Source: Pyricularia pennisetigena
Taxonomy: Eukaryota; Ascomycota; Sordariomycetes; Magnaporthales; Pyriculariaceae
Assembly (NCBI RefSeq): GCF_004337985.1
Contig: NC_043742.1
Span: 978,176 to 1,042,175 of the forward strand
DNA: 64,000 bases
Direction: 5' to 3'
Shown here in pieces: positions 23,271-34,344 of this stretch (its first letter is position 1; each line of letters begins with the position of its first letter). A program made the translations under genes and the position numbers. The notes below the pieces were generated by a model. The model did not search any database. It was not told the origin of the DNA and saw nothing but the letters and a program-made list of their open reading frames with translations.

Positions 23271-23276
23271 TATAAA
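23271..23276 (+). promoter_or_regulatory. TATA box of the chitinase gene
   Basis: The hexamer tataaa lies 98 bp upstream of the chitinase ATG, in a plausible position for a fungal core promoter. A tgatgacgca motif lies about 45 bp further upstream. Confidence 0.5.
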
Positions 23277-23373
23277 GAACGTGCCTCCCCGTTTTCCCTT
23301 GCTGTCATCGGTCTCCCTGGTGATAAGGTGGAATCTCGTGCACCAACTCATCACATCCACAACGGCCGACATC

Positions 23374-23868
23374 ATGACCTCCTCGAGATCATTCTTCCTG
23401 TTGGCGCTGGCCGCCTTGGGGAGTGTCGACGCCAGACTCGACCTGGCATCGCAAGATAATGTTGCTACATACTGGGGTATGAACGTCGGTGTACTCTACG
23501 GTCGAGACCGTCCGTGTCACTGACCTTATGGGTTTGCTACAGGACAAGCGCCAACCCAGCAAGGGCTTGCTTATTACTGCAAGAGTATGTCATGGTCCTC
23601 TCATCATATAAAAACACGTCTGCTCATGGCCCCTTATGGATGATGCTGACTTTTAAATCCAGGTGAACAGGTCGATGTTAGTATCTAGTGAACCCTCTTT
23701 CTTTTGCTTAATTCCAGTGGACTTGGGTTTGACATTTGGATACAGATGATTCCACTGGCATTTCTCAACTACATCAACAACTCACCCAACATCCACTTCA
23801 CCAATGTCGAAAACCGCTGCTCCAAGTTTGCAGGTACCACGATCTTTAACTGTCCAGAAATTGAGTAA

Positions 23869-23906
<38 letters not shown>

Positions 23907-24940
23907 CCCCCCCCCCCCCATGGCAGTTTTCCAAGATGTCGGCTACGGTAGCTTGGAGGGGAAAGCTGACCAGGCGAATCTCCAGGAGCGACATCAAAAC
24001 ATGCCAGTCGCTCAACAAAACCATCACCCTCTCCATCGGCGGCGCAACCTACTCAGAAGGCGGTTTCGCCACCGCCGACATGGCCAGCGCGGCCGCGGAC
24101 AGGATCTGGGCCATGTTCGGGCCGGCGGGCGACAGCAACAGCGCTGGCGTGTACCGGCCGTTCGGGACGGCGTCGGTCGACGGGTTCGATCTCGATTTCG
24201 AAACGACGCAAACCACCAACCTCGTCCCGTTCGCGCGGCGACTGCGCAAGCTCATAGACGACGCCAACTCGAGCGGCAAGAGCTCCAAGAGGTTCATGCT
24301 GACGGCGGCGCCGCAGTGCGTGTACCCGGACCTGCCGATGGACGCGGTGCTGTCGAGCGACGTGGCGTTGGACGCGGTCATGGTGCAGTTCTACAACAAC
24401 CGGTGCGGGGCCGAGTCGTTCGTGCCGGGCAGCGCCGCGCAGTCCAGCTTCAACCTCGCCACCTGGGACGAGTGGGCGCGGGCCAACGGCCGCAAGACCA
24501 AGGTCTTTGTCGGCGTGCCGGGCGCCCCGACCGCCGCCGGCACCGGCTACGTCAACGCCACCGACCTCAAGGCCATCGTCGACTACGGCAAAAAGTACAG
24601 CACCTTTGCCGGCGTCATGATCTGGGACGTCGCCCAGGTCTGGGCCAACGCCGGCTTCCTCGACGTCGTGGCCAAGAGCCTGGACCGCGGCGCCAAGAAG
24701 GACCCTGCCGCCCCCGCCTCCGGTTCTGCGTCCTCGGGGTCCGCGTCGTCGTCGTCGGGTTCCAATAACGCCGAAGGGACAACGCCCGCGCAGGACGTGC
24801 CCCAGGCGCCGCGGAAGAACGCCGCCGACAGGACCGTGGGTGTCGCTTTTGCCGCGAGCTGGGGTCGCCATGTCGGCGGGACGGGATTGTGGCTTCCGTC
24901 TGTGGTTTTTGCCGTCGCCGCTGCTTGCCTGGCGTCATGA
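23374..24940 (+). CDS. GPI-anchored class III chitinase (GH18)
   Basis: Five exons: 23374-23476, 23543-23584, 23663-23676, 23746-23864, 23986-24940, giving 410 aa. It hydrolyses chitin at the cell surface or wall. It has a signal peptide (MTSSRSFFLLALAALGSVDA), the class III start NVATYWGQ, the SIGGATYSEGGF strand, and the GH18 catalytic motif DGFDLDFE (158-165, acid/base E165). QFYNNRCG, FATW-type and GVMIWD elements complete the barrel. The C-terminal third is Ser/Ala-rich and ends in a hydrophobic tail (LPSVVFAVAAACLAS), as in GPI-anchored wall chitinases. Intron 3 starts with gttagt. Intron 4 contains a T tract, AAA and a C tract, so its length may be misassembled. The 14 bp exon 3 is required to keep frame and family alignment. 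Confidence 0.9.
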
Positions 24941-25875
24941 CGAGCATGACTGTCTCGGTGGGGATTTGGCCTCGGATAGGGTGTTTACAGGCTTGGCAAC
25001 TTGGGGGCGGGGGGGGGAGAATTTAATAATGTTAATATTGCCGATTCGGCCACTCGTAGATTATTGGATCATGTTGAATATCCTGAGTATATAGATCCTG
25101 GAAATAAGTAAAGGTTTAGTAGTTGTCTAGAAAGGAGAAAGAAACATATAGTCTGGCTGCATATGTCCAAGACGCCATCTCTAGTGCGTACCTCCAAACA
25201 CGCTTGTCTACAGAGGGGCCGTTCGAAGTTGGTGTGGGTGCATTTTCTGACCTTTTGCTCTGCTTGGGAACATGGTTTGAATTCATACCGCTAACCTGTC
25301 GAAATACCAAACACGCATGAACAGAGCGATTGCTCAAACATGCGGACGGGATATCACATTTGTGTCGGCACGGCGTGAAGCTCTGTTTGTGATTCTTAGA
25401 TCAGATTCGTCTTATCAATCTTTTATCCCATCCATGTCTTCTATCAAAATTCTATATTTTCTCCCCGTGGGGGTCAAGGTCGCCATCACACCCCATGTGA
25501 TAATCGCAGATTCAAAGGCCGACTTTGCACTGTACACCTCGGCCACGCCTTTCAGGCTACCCCCAATTATTCTTACTGTGGCCTTCTTCGTCTGCCGATC
25601 CCAAAGCCGGCTCTTTGCTTGGAAATCAAAAGAAAAGAAAAAAAAAAATCATCGTCCGAACATACCTATGGTACGTAACGAACCCATCAACAAACACACT
25701 CGCTAAATGCTAAGACGCCGGCTGCCGAGTGAATATCCCTATTGCAGCACAGATATAGTACCAGAACCGTATAAAAAATGATGATGATAATAAGAAAAAA
25801 AAGGGGGGAATGTAATAAAAAGATCAAAATAAGAAAAAAAAAACGGAGAAGGCAGGGTTTTTCCCTTGCATGCGT
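24941..25875. other. Intergenic region after the chitinase
   Basis: Holds the chitinase 3' region. A 129-codon open frame at 25,317-25,706 has no recognisable features and a low-complexity Lys end encoded by an A-rich tract; I do not call it a gene. A-rich tracts occur at 25,625-25,650 and 25,790-25,850. Confidence 0.4.
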
Positions 25876-26703
25876 CTACGGATCCTCCCTGCTCCCCACC
25901 GAGCTCACGCCCTGCAGCCCACCCGAACCCTGCCCCTGAGGGTCAGGATCAGGTCGAGGCTCCGACTGGACTTCGAACTCCATGGCAAAGTATATCTCCA
26001 GCGCCCATCCGCCGCCGCCGCCGCCGCCGCCGCCGCTCTCGGCCACGCCCATGTTTGTAGAACTGCTCCAAGGCGTGTTGGAACGGCACGACGTCGAGGT
26101 TTTCAGCCGCGACATGCCACCACCGCACCTCCCGCTCAGCCGACCAGCGACGCTTATACAACAGCACCGCCGGGCCAGGCGGGCGTCGTCCAGCTTCTCC
26201 AGGCACGACTTCCTGGCGCGTCCTAGGAGGCTGGTGCGTCGCTGGCGGGATGGAGGCTGCGCTTGCGACGTTGGACGTGATGTTGGTGGTGGTGGTGGTG
26301 GTGGTGATGGTGGTGGTGATGGTGGTGGTGGTAGTAGTAATATTGGTGGTATTGGTGGTGGCACTGGCACTGCTGCCGCTGCTGCGCTTGCTGCTACGCC
26401 GCCGGTTATGTGGACCTCGTGATGGCAGTCGTCGAAACGGAGTCTCGGGACGTCGTCTATGGGCAGGGTTGTCGGCTTTGAGCCGCGACGCTTGAGGCGC
26501 GGGCAGAAGGCTCTGCCGATGCGAGACAGGAGCAGGCCTGCGCGGGCTTGATGCTCTGGTGTCAATGCCGACGGCCGTACATGAGCTGTGTCGTCATGCT
26601 GGGGCGTGATTGCGGTGGTGTGCCGTCTGGACTTGCGGCGTGCCGACCGCGACAGTAGCGTGCCTAGACCGTCTCTGTCATGCCAGATCATAGTCATGAC
26701 CAC
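25876..26703 (-). CDS. Hypothetical protein, frame uncertain (possibly broken)
   Basis: A 275-codon GC-rich frame. Parts look like real protein (FCPRLKRRGSKPTTLPIDD, KSCLEKLDDARLARR, and an acidic Pro-rich end WALEIYFAMEFEVQSEP), separated by Pro runs encoded by a GGT/GAT microsatellite. Between about 26,175 and 26,040 a neighbouring frame gives a more protein-like reading (YKRRWSAEREVRWWHVAAEN, then PFQHALEQFYKHG). The locus may therefore carry frameshifts or sequencing errors, or an unrecognised splice. I do not recognise the family. A (CCG)n run at about 26,011-26,036 encodes a Gly tract in one frame and Arg in another. Confidence 0.4.
   Translation of the reverse strand: MVMTMIWHDRDGLGTLLSRSARRKSRRHTTAITPQHDDTAHVRPSALTPEHQARAGLLLSRIGRAFCPRLKRRGSKPTTLPIDDVPRLRFDDCHHEVHITGGVAASAAAAAVPVPPPIPPILLLPPPPSPPPSPPPPPPPTSRPTSQAQPPSRQRRTSLLGRARKSCLEKLDDARLARRCCCISVAGRLSGRCGGGMSRLKTSTSCRSNTPWSSSTNMGVAESGGGGGGGGGWALEIYFAMEFEVQSEPRPDPDPQGQGSGGLQGVSSVGSREDP
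26279..26362. repeat. GGT/GAT trinucleotide microsatellite
   Basis: An imperfect run of ggt with gat and agt interruptions, reading as a Pro-rich tract on the minus strand within the hypothetical ORF. Likely length-variable. Confidence 0.8.
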
Positions 26704-29503
26704 TGCTCTCTTCTTCTGGTCTCCTCTGCCCCTTTGCGGGGCTTCTTTCCTGCGCTCTCGGTTCTCTTCTGCCGCCGATCCGTCGGCCAGTGACCGGATG
26801 TCGTCACCCCGAAGCCCAGTCGCGCCCGTGGTCGCTTCAGGGCACAGTTCAAGACCAGCCGCATCACCGGGAACGGGACAAGCGATGGCTTTGAGAGGTT
26901 GGTTGAGCTACGAGTCACCGCCCATGAAGGAACATGAATGTAAAGGTTGTTTCTTTCTGGAGATGGATCAAATGTTTTATGCGAGGGAAGGAGGGTGCGA
27001 GCGAATGGAGATATACAGAGAAGCTTGGAAGGAGATTAAAGAAGACAGAAGAAAAGGAGTCAGGAAAATAAAAATATCCAAACGTTTGTCCATCATTTTG
27101 AGACAAAGACTAAGACGTCGGTTGCAACAGGAACCGTAAATCTTCCGACCGATTGTCCAGCAAAGGTTCTTCGCAGACAGAAAAACAAAAAAAAAGAATA
27201 AAAAATAAAAAAAATAAAAAGGCAGACGACAGAGTTTCAAGGGTGCATATTCCGCTGTAGGGATTGGGCTTTCCGTCCTGACGTGTACAAAAAGTCCTCA
27301 GGCCATTTTTTTCCCCAACTCTGCGAGGAGAAGCGGGGGGACGCGCAGGAACTGAGGGGCCAAATTTTTGATCGAGAGTACTACTTGTTCTTCTTTGCAG
27401 CTCGTCCAGTTCTTCTTTTTTTTTTCCCCCTTCTTGCGCGGCCTTAAAACAGCATCAGACGATCCCTCTCCAATAATCAATGCTTGGTCGCCTCCTGTCT
27501 GTTCGTCGAGTCAGCCATCTCGCCGAATATAAAAATCAAGTGCCCCTTTGGTGAAGCTCAGGACGAAGAAGGAGGGATGTGGGGGGAGATAGAAAACATC
27601 AAGAAAAACAGTAGATAAAGACACATGCTGTGCATCCGATAAACACATACGGCGTACATGGAAGGGGCTTCGGAAACCCGTCCGTTCGGCCTTGCATGGA
27701 ATAGTTCCTCATCCGAAATGTGATCGGCTAACCGTCCGCCAATAAAAAAGAAGAAAAAGAAAAAAAAAAAAAAGGAAACAAAAAGGGATCCTTGACGGAC
27801 AGATTAAATGCGTATTGATCATCTCGCACGTGCTAGTGGAGATGCAAAACTAGTACTCGCTGTTTGTGTTTGTTTATTTCCTCTTCTTGCTCTTTGTCGA
27901 CAACCGGATCTTGCCCGGCTGTGACAACGAGGAAAGGCAAGCTGGAATATGATAGGTGAGCTGGGTTTTAGCCTTGCGCTCCAACCCCAGAAAAAGGAAA
28001 AGAAAAACCTAAACATGACAAGCTACGTCATTTCACGAGTATTAAAATATCAAAATCAATAAAATATCATCCTTATACAAGAAGTAACATATTGGAGATA
28101 TTAATTCTGTCGTTATATATATCTGTGCTATACTTTGAAGTCATTCTTCTTACACTAGGGTTTCTTAGCAGCAATTAACCTTTATCCAGCTCACTGACTG
28201 CCTGCCTAGGAATCCCTGATAATCCAACCCCAGTCATCAAGACCCCAGTTCAGATTCAGACGAGTTGCTTTACCCCTAATTCTACCCTTACCTCTAGGAA
28301 CAGGCCACAGGATATATCTCGACCGCAACACCGGTCAACCCCCCCTTCCACAGACCCCTTATTCGATCCGTGTCACGGTTCACCTCCCAAAACAGTCGTC
28401 GGCACTTCTGCTCGGAGTCTCTTCTCGCACCCTGATGGGCTGGAGGCGTACGTCTACTCGCCTCCGCATGAGTAAGTTCCAGTATAAAATGAACCGTGAA
28501 TTCGTCAGACGCATTGTTGACGGAGGGTTCGCATGCATGGCGAGTTTGCCCTTGTGGCGTGACAAACGGGGACCGGGCCAGGAGCGCAACTGCACGCAGG
28601 GTATTCTCGTCTTGACTTTTTGTTGTTTTTATTTTTTTCTTCCAAGAGGAAATAAAAAAAAAGAAAGTGAAAATACGTCATCCTGCATAACTTGATCAAT
28701 GTCTACTGTGTTCTTTGATTTTCATCGTAGCAATAAACTCGGAATGGCCACTAGTAATCTTTATTTAGTCCTCGACACCCAACTCAAACTTCCAGAGACA
28801 GTTAGTTAAGCAGCCTAATTAAATAGTCGCCGGAGATGCTGGAGTTGCAGACACTGAATTTTAGTACCCCCGATCGAATAAGTGGTGGGGCCCGGAGGCG
28901 GCGGAATGGGCTAGACACAATTATGGGCCGGCAACTTTAAATTGAACATCAAAATACATCTTTAGCGACTCGTGTAGAAACTATCATTTGAATTTGTTGA
29001 CAGCATTTTAAACCCTTGGGCCAGGGTGAGACTTTTAGTGAAACTGTCAGTTGAAGAATGTGGGTAACAACACAACAATCTTGACTATCTCAAGCAGCTA
29101 AGATTCGACTAACTGGAAGGAGTCTAGCCAGACAAGTTGACTATGCGACCTCGAGGAACAAGCAGCCTTGCTTCATCGGGGCAAAACCTAGAGCAACCGA
29201 CTTGGAAATGAATTAACAGCCGTGATAGCTTCTCCCGTAAGGATATGAAATCTTACGTCTTGGGCGCAGAAGCCCTCACGACTCATTTAGAGATTGTGTA
29301 ATGTACCACTTTCCAACCTCGGAATCTAGAATCACAACATCGCGCGCTGTCAACCCAGACAAGCTCTCGTCTATAGTTCGCAATGCATTAAACGCGTGTC
29401 CCCAAAAACCCTAGTAACACATTAAAAGCGCTCCAAGATCAGCTCATCCAAAGGCATAACCCACACTCCATCATCAACATTCAGCCGCCGCCCAAGTGTC
29501 CAC
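26704..29503. other. Long intergenic region (2.8 kb)
   Basis: No supported gene. It contains many A- and T-rich tracts (for example 27,186-27,221, 27,415-27,427, 27,747-27,785) and a locally AT-rich part at 28,030-28,160. A 5' leader of the minus-strand ORF at 25,876 could lie at its left end. The right end holds the 3' region of AKR1. Confidence 0.4.
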
Positions 29504-32090
29504 TCACACCTCCTCACCGGCGACCGCCTCGTAGCCACCTCTCCTTCTGCCCCCGACTGTCGATGGCATCGCCGCGGGGCTTTCGTATACTTGGGTCCAG
29601 TTGACTACTTGTCCGCCCAGCATACCCGCACCCGTCTCGCGGCGCCCAAAGACCGGCGCCGGATCGCACCAAAAGTCCCGGCAGTTGGTGGCACAACCGC
29701 GCGAGTAAGGGTTTTTGCGCCGCTTCTTCTTGTTGTCACCACCGGCTGCCGCGCCGCGGCCCGTTGCCGTCTCGATGAAAGCGTCCACGCCAAGCATGCG
29801 TCCCCACTGCTTGAGGCAGCCGCCATGCTTGTGCTTGTGACCGTGGCCGTGGCCGTGGCCGCCTTCCGCTCCTGCGGCGGCCGCTCCGGTGCTGCCGCTG
29901 GGAGGCACTCCGGTGGTAGGGTCCAGAGGAGCCCCCGTGGACGTAAATGCCGAGTTGAGGGCTGCCACGCCGCTGCTGCGGTGGTCGATGCCAAACATGT
30001 TCTCGTACGTTGTCATGGCGCGCGAGACCTGGAGGAACTGCACAAACATGAGCATGCTCACCCACGTCAGCTGCAAAGTAGCCCAGATGCCGACGATGAG
30101 TGTGAATGCGTCTGCGTTGATCACTTTGCATAAGGATGGCGCCAAGATGTTGCATTGGTCGGATGCGTTCTTTGAGACGGTTGTGAGATCTGGGGTGATG
30201 GTCAGTAATTTGTATTGGTTGGGTAGGCCAAACCACTTGCGAAAAGACAAGCAATGATGGCATCTTACATTGATACAAGATAAAGTCAAACGTAATGATA
30301 GCACAGGACATCGTTATCAAGTACAGAAAGAACTGGCGATGGTTGTTGTTGCCGATACAGTTGTAAACCCAAGGGCAATGGCTGAAGGATTGAGATTGGT
30401 CAGCAAAGAGATCTCCCTGTTGTGTTTATTGCATCCTTGTAGCTGATAGGCAGGTACTTACTGGTCATGCTTGGCCACACAGCGCTGACACCTCCTGCAG
30501 TGCTTGCTTCTCAGAGGCGTCCTGATCATGCACGTAACGCAAAAGTTGGCCTCGTCAAACTTCCAGAGCCCAATGAGCTCATCGATGACGGCCTTTTGCT
30601 CCGCAATGCCGTTCATCTTGGGCACGAATCCCGGGTCGTCCATCATACACGAGGTATAGAAGAACGCGGTCAAGGATGCAAAAACGAGAAACATGAAGTT
30701 GAGGAAATACATTGTTTGCCCAGGAGCTAAAATGAATAGTGTTAAAAGTGGTTCTCTCCACAATGCACTTGCTAGACGATCGGGTTACTCACCAGCATAA
30801 AGCGTTGTGGACGGCATGAGTGTGAACAGCCAGTTCCAACATGTCCAAAAGAGGGACGCAGCAAATATACCTGCCAACCACGGCTAGAAGAGGGGGAAAG
30901 TGAATCAGATCAGCAAGAGGTCACATCGATTGGGCGCAAATAAAAGTGACCTCCACGTTGTTGGACTTACTGTTCGTTGAAATGACCGCATTTCAGATGG
31001 CGCATGTTGCAGTACGTTCTGCGCGACCCATTGAACCGCAAAGACCACGACCGCTCCAACGATTATAGCAAGATATATGGGCATTGCCGCCAGGATGTGG
31101 AACATCATCCAGACGAGCAGGAAAGGCCACAGGAACAGGAATTTGTTCACGAAGCCCTTCTTGTCCTTTAGGAGGTATGAGGCGCCAGGCCACTGGGGTG
31201 TGATGGCGTTTCCGTCCTCATCATATCCGCACTCGCGCAGGGCGCGCCGCCAGGCCACCGTCGTGTTGAGCTCCTGGGCCGTCAAGGCTGGGGTCTTGCC
31301 CGTCTCGGTCTTCGCAAACCGGTCGGCGCCGTACTCGACAATCTTCTGCACGCACCCAGGGCTGCCCTTCACGAGGGCCCAGTGCAAGGCCGTGAAGCCC
31401 TGTTCGTCGCGAGCGTGGACTGAGGCGCCCCATCGGAGGAAGACGTCCACACAGGCAGGAAAGCCCTTGTAGGCGGACCACATGAGGCCCGTGTGGCCGT
31501 AAGAGTCGGCGACATCGACCGGGATTCCCTGATGCAGAAGCAGCACGAGTAGCAGGACGTTGCCGTTGAAGGTGCTAATGTGTAGTGTGTTATAGCCTTG
31601 CGCGTCGGTAGCGAGCGGATCGGCGCCGTGCTGGAGAAGAAGGTGTACGGTATAGTAATGGCAACGTTGAGCGGCCCACTGCAGCGGCGTCGCCACCGAA
31701 TCGCCGCCTTTCTTGTTTATTGGCGCACCCTTTTCTATCAAGAACTTGCACATGGCGTATTGGTTGTTGATTGCTGCCCACTGCATGAGGGGGTATGATA
31801 CAGTCAGAAAAAGTACGAGTTTGATTATAGGTCAGCTGAAGGGGAGGACAGCATACATGCAACGGCGTGATGCCTTCGTCGTCGGAATATGTCGCATCGT
31901 ACTCGCCCGTCTCAAACAACTTCTCCATTGCCGGGATGTCGCCTATCCGCGCGAGCTGCATTATGTCATTCTCGACCGGCTTGCCTCCGGGCATGCTACC
32001 CATCTCCATTTCGTTGTTGAGCTTGGGCTCTGCAGCGCTGGCTTTACTTGGTGGTTGTGGTCCTGGCACTGAGGTGCCGTTTTGTGTCAT
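29504..32090 (-). CDS. AKR1: Ankyrin-repeat palmitoyltransferase AKR1
   Basis: Six exons: 32090-31857, 31780-30971, 30883-30793, 30726-30462, 30381-30269, 30189-29504, giving 732 aa (yeast Akr1 is similar in size). It S-palmitoylates peripheral membrane proteins at the Golgi. About six ankyrin repeats span residues 45-260 ([50 protein letters not shown]). Membrane segments follow, then a Cys-rich domain ([20 protein letters not shown]) leading to the catalytic DHHC at 466-469, split by an intron, and [16 protein letters not shown]. Two further membrane segments precede a cytosolic tail that carries an alternating Gly/His and Lys/His run (residues 614-626). Introns have standard ends and restore the family reading. 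Divergent from SRP receptor beta. Confidence 0.93.
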
Positions 32091-33017
32091 ATTGTCGTTG
32101 GCGCTCGCTCGCGCGACGCGGGCGACTTTAGTCTAGCAGAGGAAAAAAAAAAAAAAAAAAAACGATGCTGTTGTCTTCAATCTCTATGAGTCTTGACTTC
32201 GTCTCTCGTCACCGCCAAATGGGCACTCGGATGCGTCGCTGTTGCTGCCCTCGCGCAAGGACTCGGACTCGGACTCGGATCGACTCGGTGGAAAAGGGGT
32301 TGAGTCCGCGATCAGATTCAATAGTCGTGACTTCTAGTCATCCGACAAAGGGGTCGCAGGGACGAGCGACGAGTTATGTCGAGAACGTGTTGTCGAAAAC
32401 GAAAAATCGCACAATGCTGAGGAGCATGACAACAACTAAAATTGACCGAATCCAAGGCCAAGGTACTTGCTTAGTTAACGTCGCGCCGAGGCCGCGTTGG
32501 TTCACGTCGAACCTAAAAAAGTTGTTTTATTTGCTGGCAAGCTCGCAAGGCTGACGACGCCCGCTAGAGTTTGCTGGGGGGGCAAAGCTGTCCAACTGTT
32601 ACGCTAGCAAGGGGAAGCAAGGGTTTTCCCCACAAGTTTCCAGATGAGTCGTCTCTGATTGGGCAGACCTTTTTCCGATGGACCCTTGGAAGTAGAATTT
32701 CCTTGGCGTCGTTGCGTGCCACTTTGGAAACAAACCTACTTCTCCAAAACGTCGGGATTTCGTGGCAGCTCTAATTAACGCATTACCAAATGACAGCAGA
32801 ACCAGCCAACGAACGGGTACGGGTAATATTTTATTCGGTTTCGCGCGGCCGCTTGACCGACTGATACAAAACAAAAAAAAGTGCTGCCGTCAGTCGCAGC
32901 ATTTCCAAGTTTCGGAAAACTGCCGAAAACTGGCCTTTTCGTCACTCGGGCCATTCGCAAACGACAAGCCCTCCCGATACTGTTCGCCAGCCCCCCAAAC
33001 AGTCCACGAACGCCACC
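32091..33017. promoter_or_regulatory. Shared promoter region of AKR1 and SRP receptor beta
   Basis: The two genes start 927 bp apart on opposite strands. The region has an A tract (about 32,141-32,162) just upstream of AKR1 and an actcgg repeat at about 32,258-32,280. Several short open frames on the plus strand have no known similarity and I do not call them genes. Confidence 0.45.
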
Positions 33018-33917
33018 ATGAATTTTCAGGAGCTCCTTGGCCTCCTCCTGGAGCAGGCCCACTCGCCGTCGACCCCGGTCCTCGTCTGCGGCATCCTCTT
33101 CGTCGTCATCTTCCCCGCCGTCCTGCACCTGATCCTTACCCGGACGACGCAGCACATTGCCCTGCCCACGGTCCTACTGGCCGGGCCCTCGGGCGCCGGC
33201 AAGACGTCCCTCGTGGCCCTGTTTGAGCGCCGCGGCAGCAGCGTCGGCACGCACCCAACGCAGCTCCCGCACAGCGTCGAGCTGTCCGTGGCGAGCCGGT
33301 CCGGCGACGCCAAGCAGCGCGCGACGAGCTTCCGCGACGACCTCGACGCGCTCGGTGCCGAGGCGTCCAACTTCCTCGTCCAAGACACCCCCGGTCACGG
33401 CAAGCTTCGCGGCGCGGCCCTGGGGCGCGTCGAGGCCGCGACGGCCGACAAGATCCGCGCCGTCGTCTTCGTCGTCGACGCCGCTGCGCTCTCGGAGCCC
33501 GAAGCGCTCGCCGACGCCGCTGCTTTCCTGTACGACGTCCTCATCAGGCTGCAGAGGCGAACGGGCAAGACCACGTCGAGCCGCGCGCCCGACAGCGTGC
33601 CTGTGCTCATCGCCGCCAACAAGATGGATCTGTTCACGGCCCTGCCGGCCGTGCTTGTCAAGAGCAACCTCGAGGCGGAGCTCGGGAGGATTCGTTCGAC
33701 GAGGAGCCGAGGCCTTTTGGACTCCGGCGTCGGTGCCGATGATATTGACGCCGGTGCTGAGGAGGGTGACGACTGGCTTGGGCAGTACGGAAGTGAAAAG
33801 TTCACGTTTAGTCAGATGAGGGAGTTTGATATTGAGGTCGACGTATTGGCAGGCAACGTCGAGGGCGACGGACCTGGTGTGGACAAGTGGTGGGAGTGGA
33901 TTGCGGATCAAATCTGA
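33018..33917 (+). CDS. SRP102: Signal recognition particle receptor subunit beta
   Basis: Single exon, 299 aa. It anchors the SRP receptor in the ER membrane and is a GTPase in co-translational targeting. One N-terminal membrane segment (about residues 20-40) is followed by a small-GTPase domain: P-loop GPSGAGKTS (56-64), G3-like DTPGH (123-127), and NKMD (201-204). The C-terminal part holds an acidic insert before the family-typical end (EFDIEVDVLAGN, WWEWIADQI). The start matches the usual short lumenal N terminus. It converges on the cystathionine beta-synthase gene with 427 bp between stops. Confidence 0.93.
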   Translation: MNFQELLGLLLEQAHSPSTPVLVCGILFVVIFPAVLHLILTRTTQHIALPTVLLAGPSGAGKTSLVALFERRGSSVGTHPTQLPHSVELSVASRSGDAKQRATSFRDDLDALGAEASNFLVQDTPGHGKLRGAALGRVEAATADKIRAVVFVVDAAALSEPEALADAAAFLYDVLIRLQRRTGKTTSSRAPDSVPVLIAANKMDLFTALPAVLVKSNLEAELGRIRSTRSRGLLDSGVGADDIDAGAEEGDDWLGQYGSEKFTFSQMREFDIEVDVLAGNVEGDGPGVDKWWEWIADQI

Positions 33918-34344
33918 GTTTTGCTGGCAGTTGAATCTCACCGCGTCGAGACTCTTCAGCATATATAATCCCTGACTAAGATTACATCAAACTAATGAAA
34001 CCCCACCCGGGGGAAACAAGCAATTCGCGCAAACGTGCCGCTGTTGATATTGTATTGTGCTCGTAGATGTTGAGTCTACTATATACGCCTATCTATCTAT
34101 GCCTGCCAAGCTCCCAATATGCGCCGATATACCTTCCATGACTTCGTGTTAAATCGTGTCTCGTTGCAAGTTTGTCGCCCTCTAGTGCAATAGATAATAA
34201 AATTCATAAAAAGAAACAGATGAGAGAAAAGTAAGGACGAGTAAGAAAAAAAAAAACATAAACACACTCCAAAGTCAATCAAGGCAAAACAGTGACTGCG
34301 CCCACTTTGGCTAGGCCTCTCGAAATCTCAGAGCTCCCAGCACT
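33918..34344. terminator. 3' regions of two convergent genes
   Basis: Stops of SRP102 and the beta-synthase gene face each other over 427 bp. AT-rich stretches with aataaaattcataaaaag at about 34,196 could serve polyadenylation. No other feature. Confidence 0.35.

Noticed and set aside
24053..24871. Long open frame opposite the chitinase
   Set aside because: It is a shadow of a GC-rich exon; Arg/Gly/Ala-rich translation with no protein-like pattern.
33174..33962. Long open frame antisense to the SRP receptor beta gene
   Set aside because: GC-rich shadow of a clearly conserved GTPase gene.
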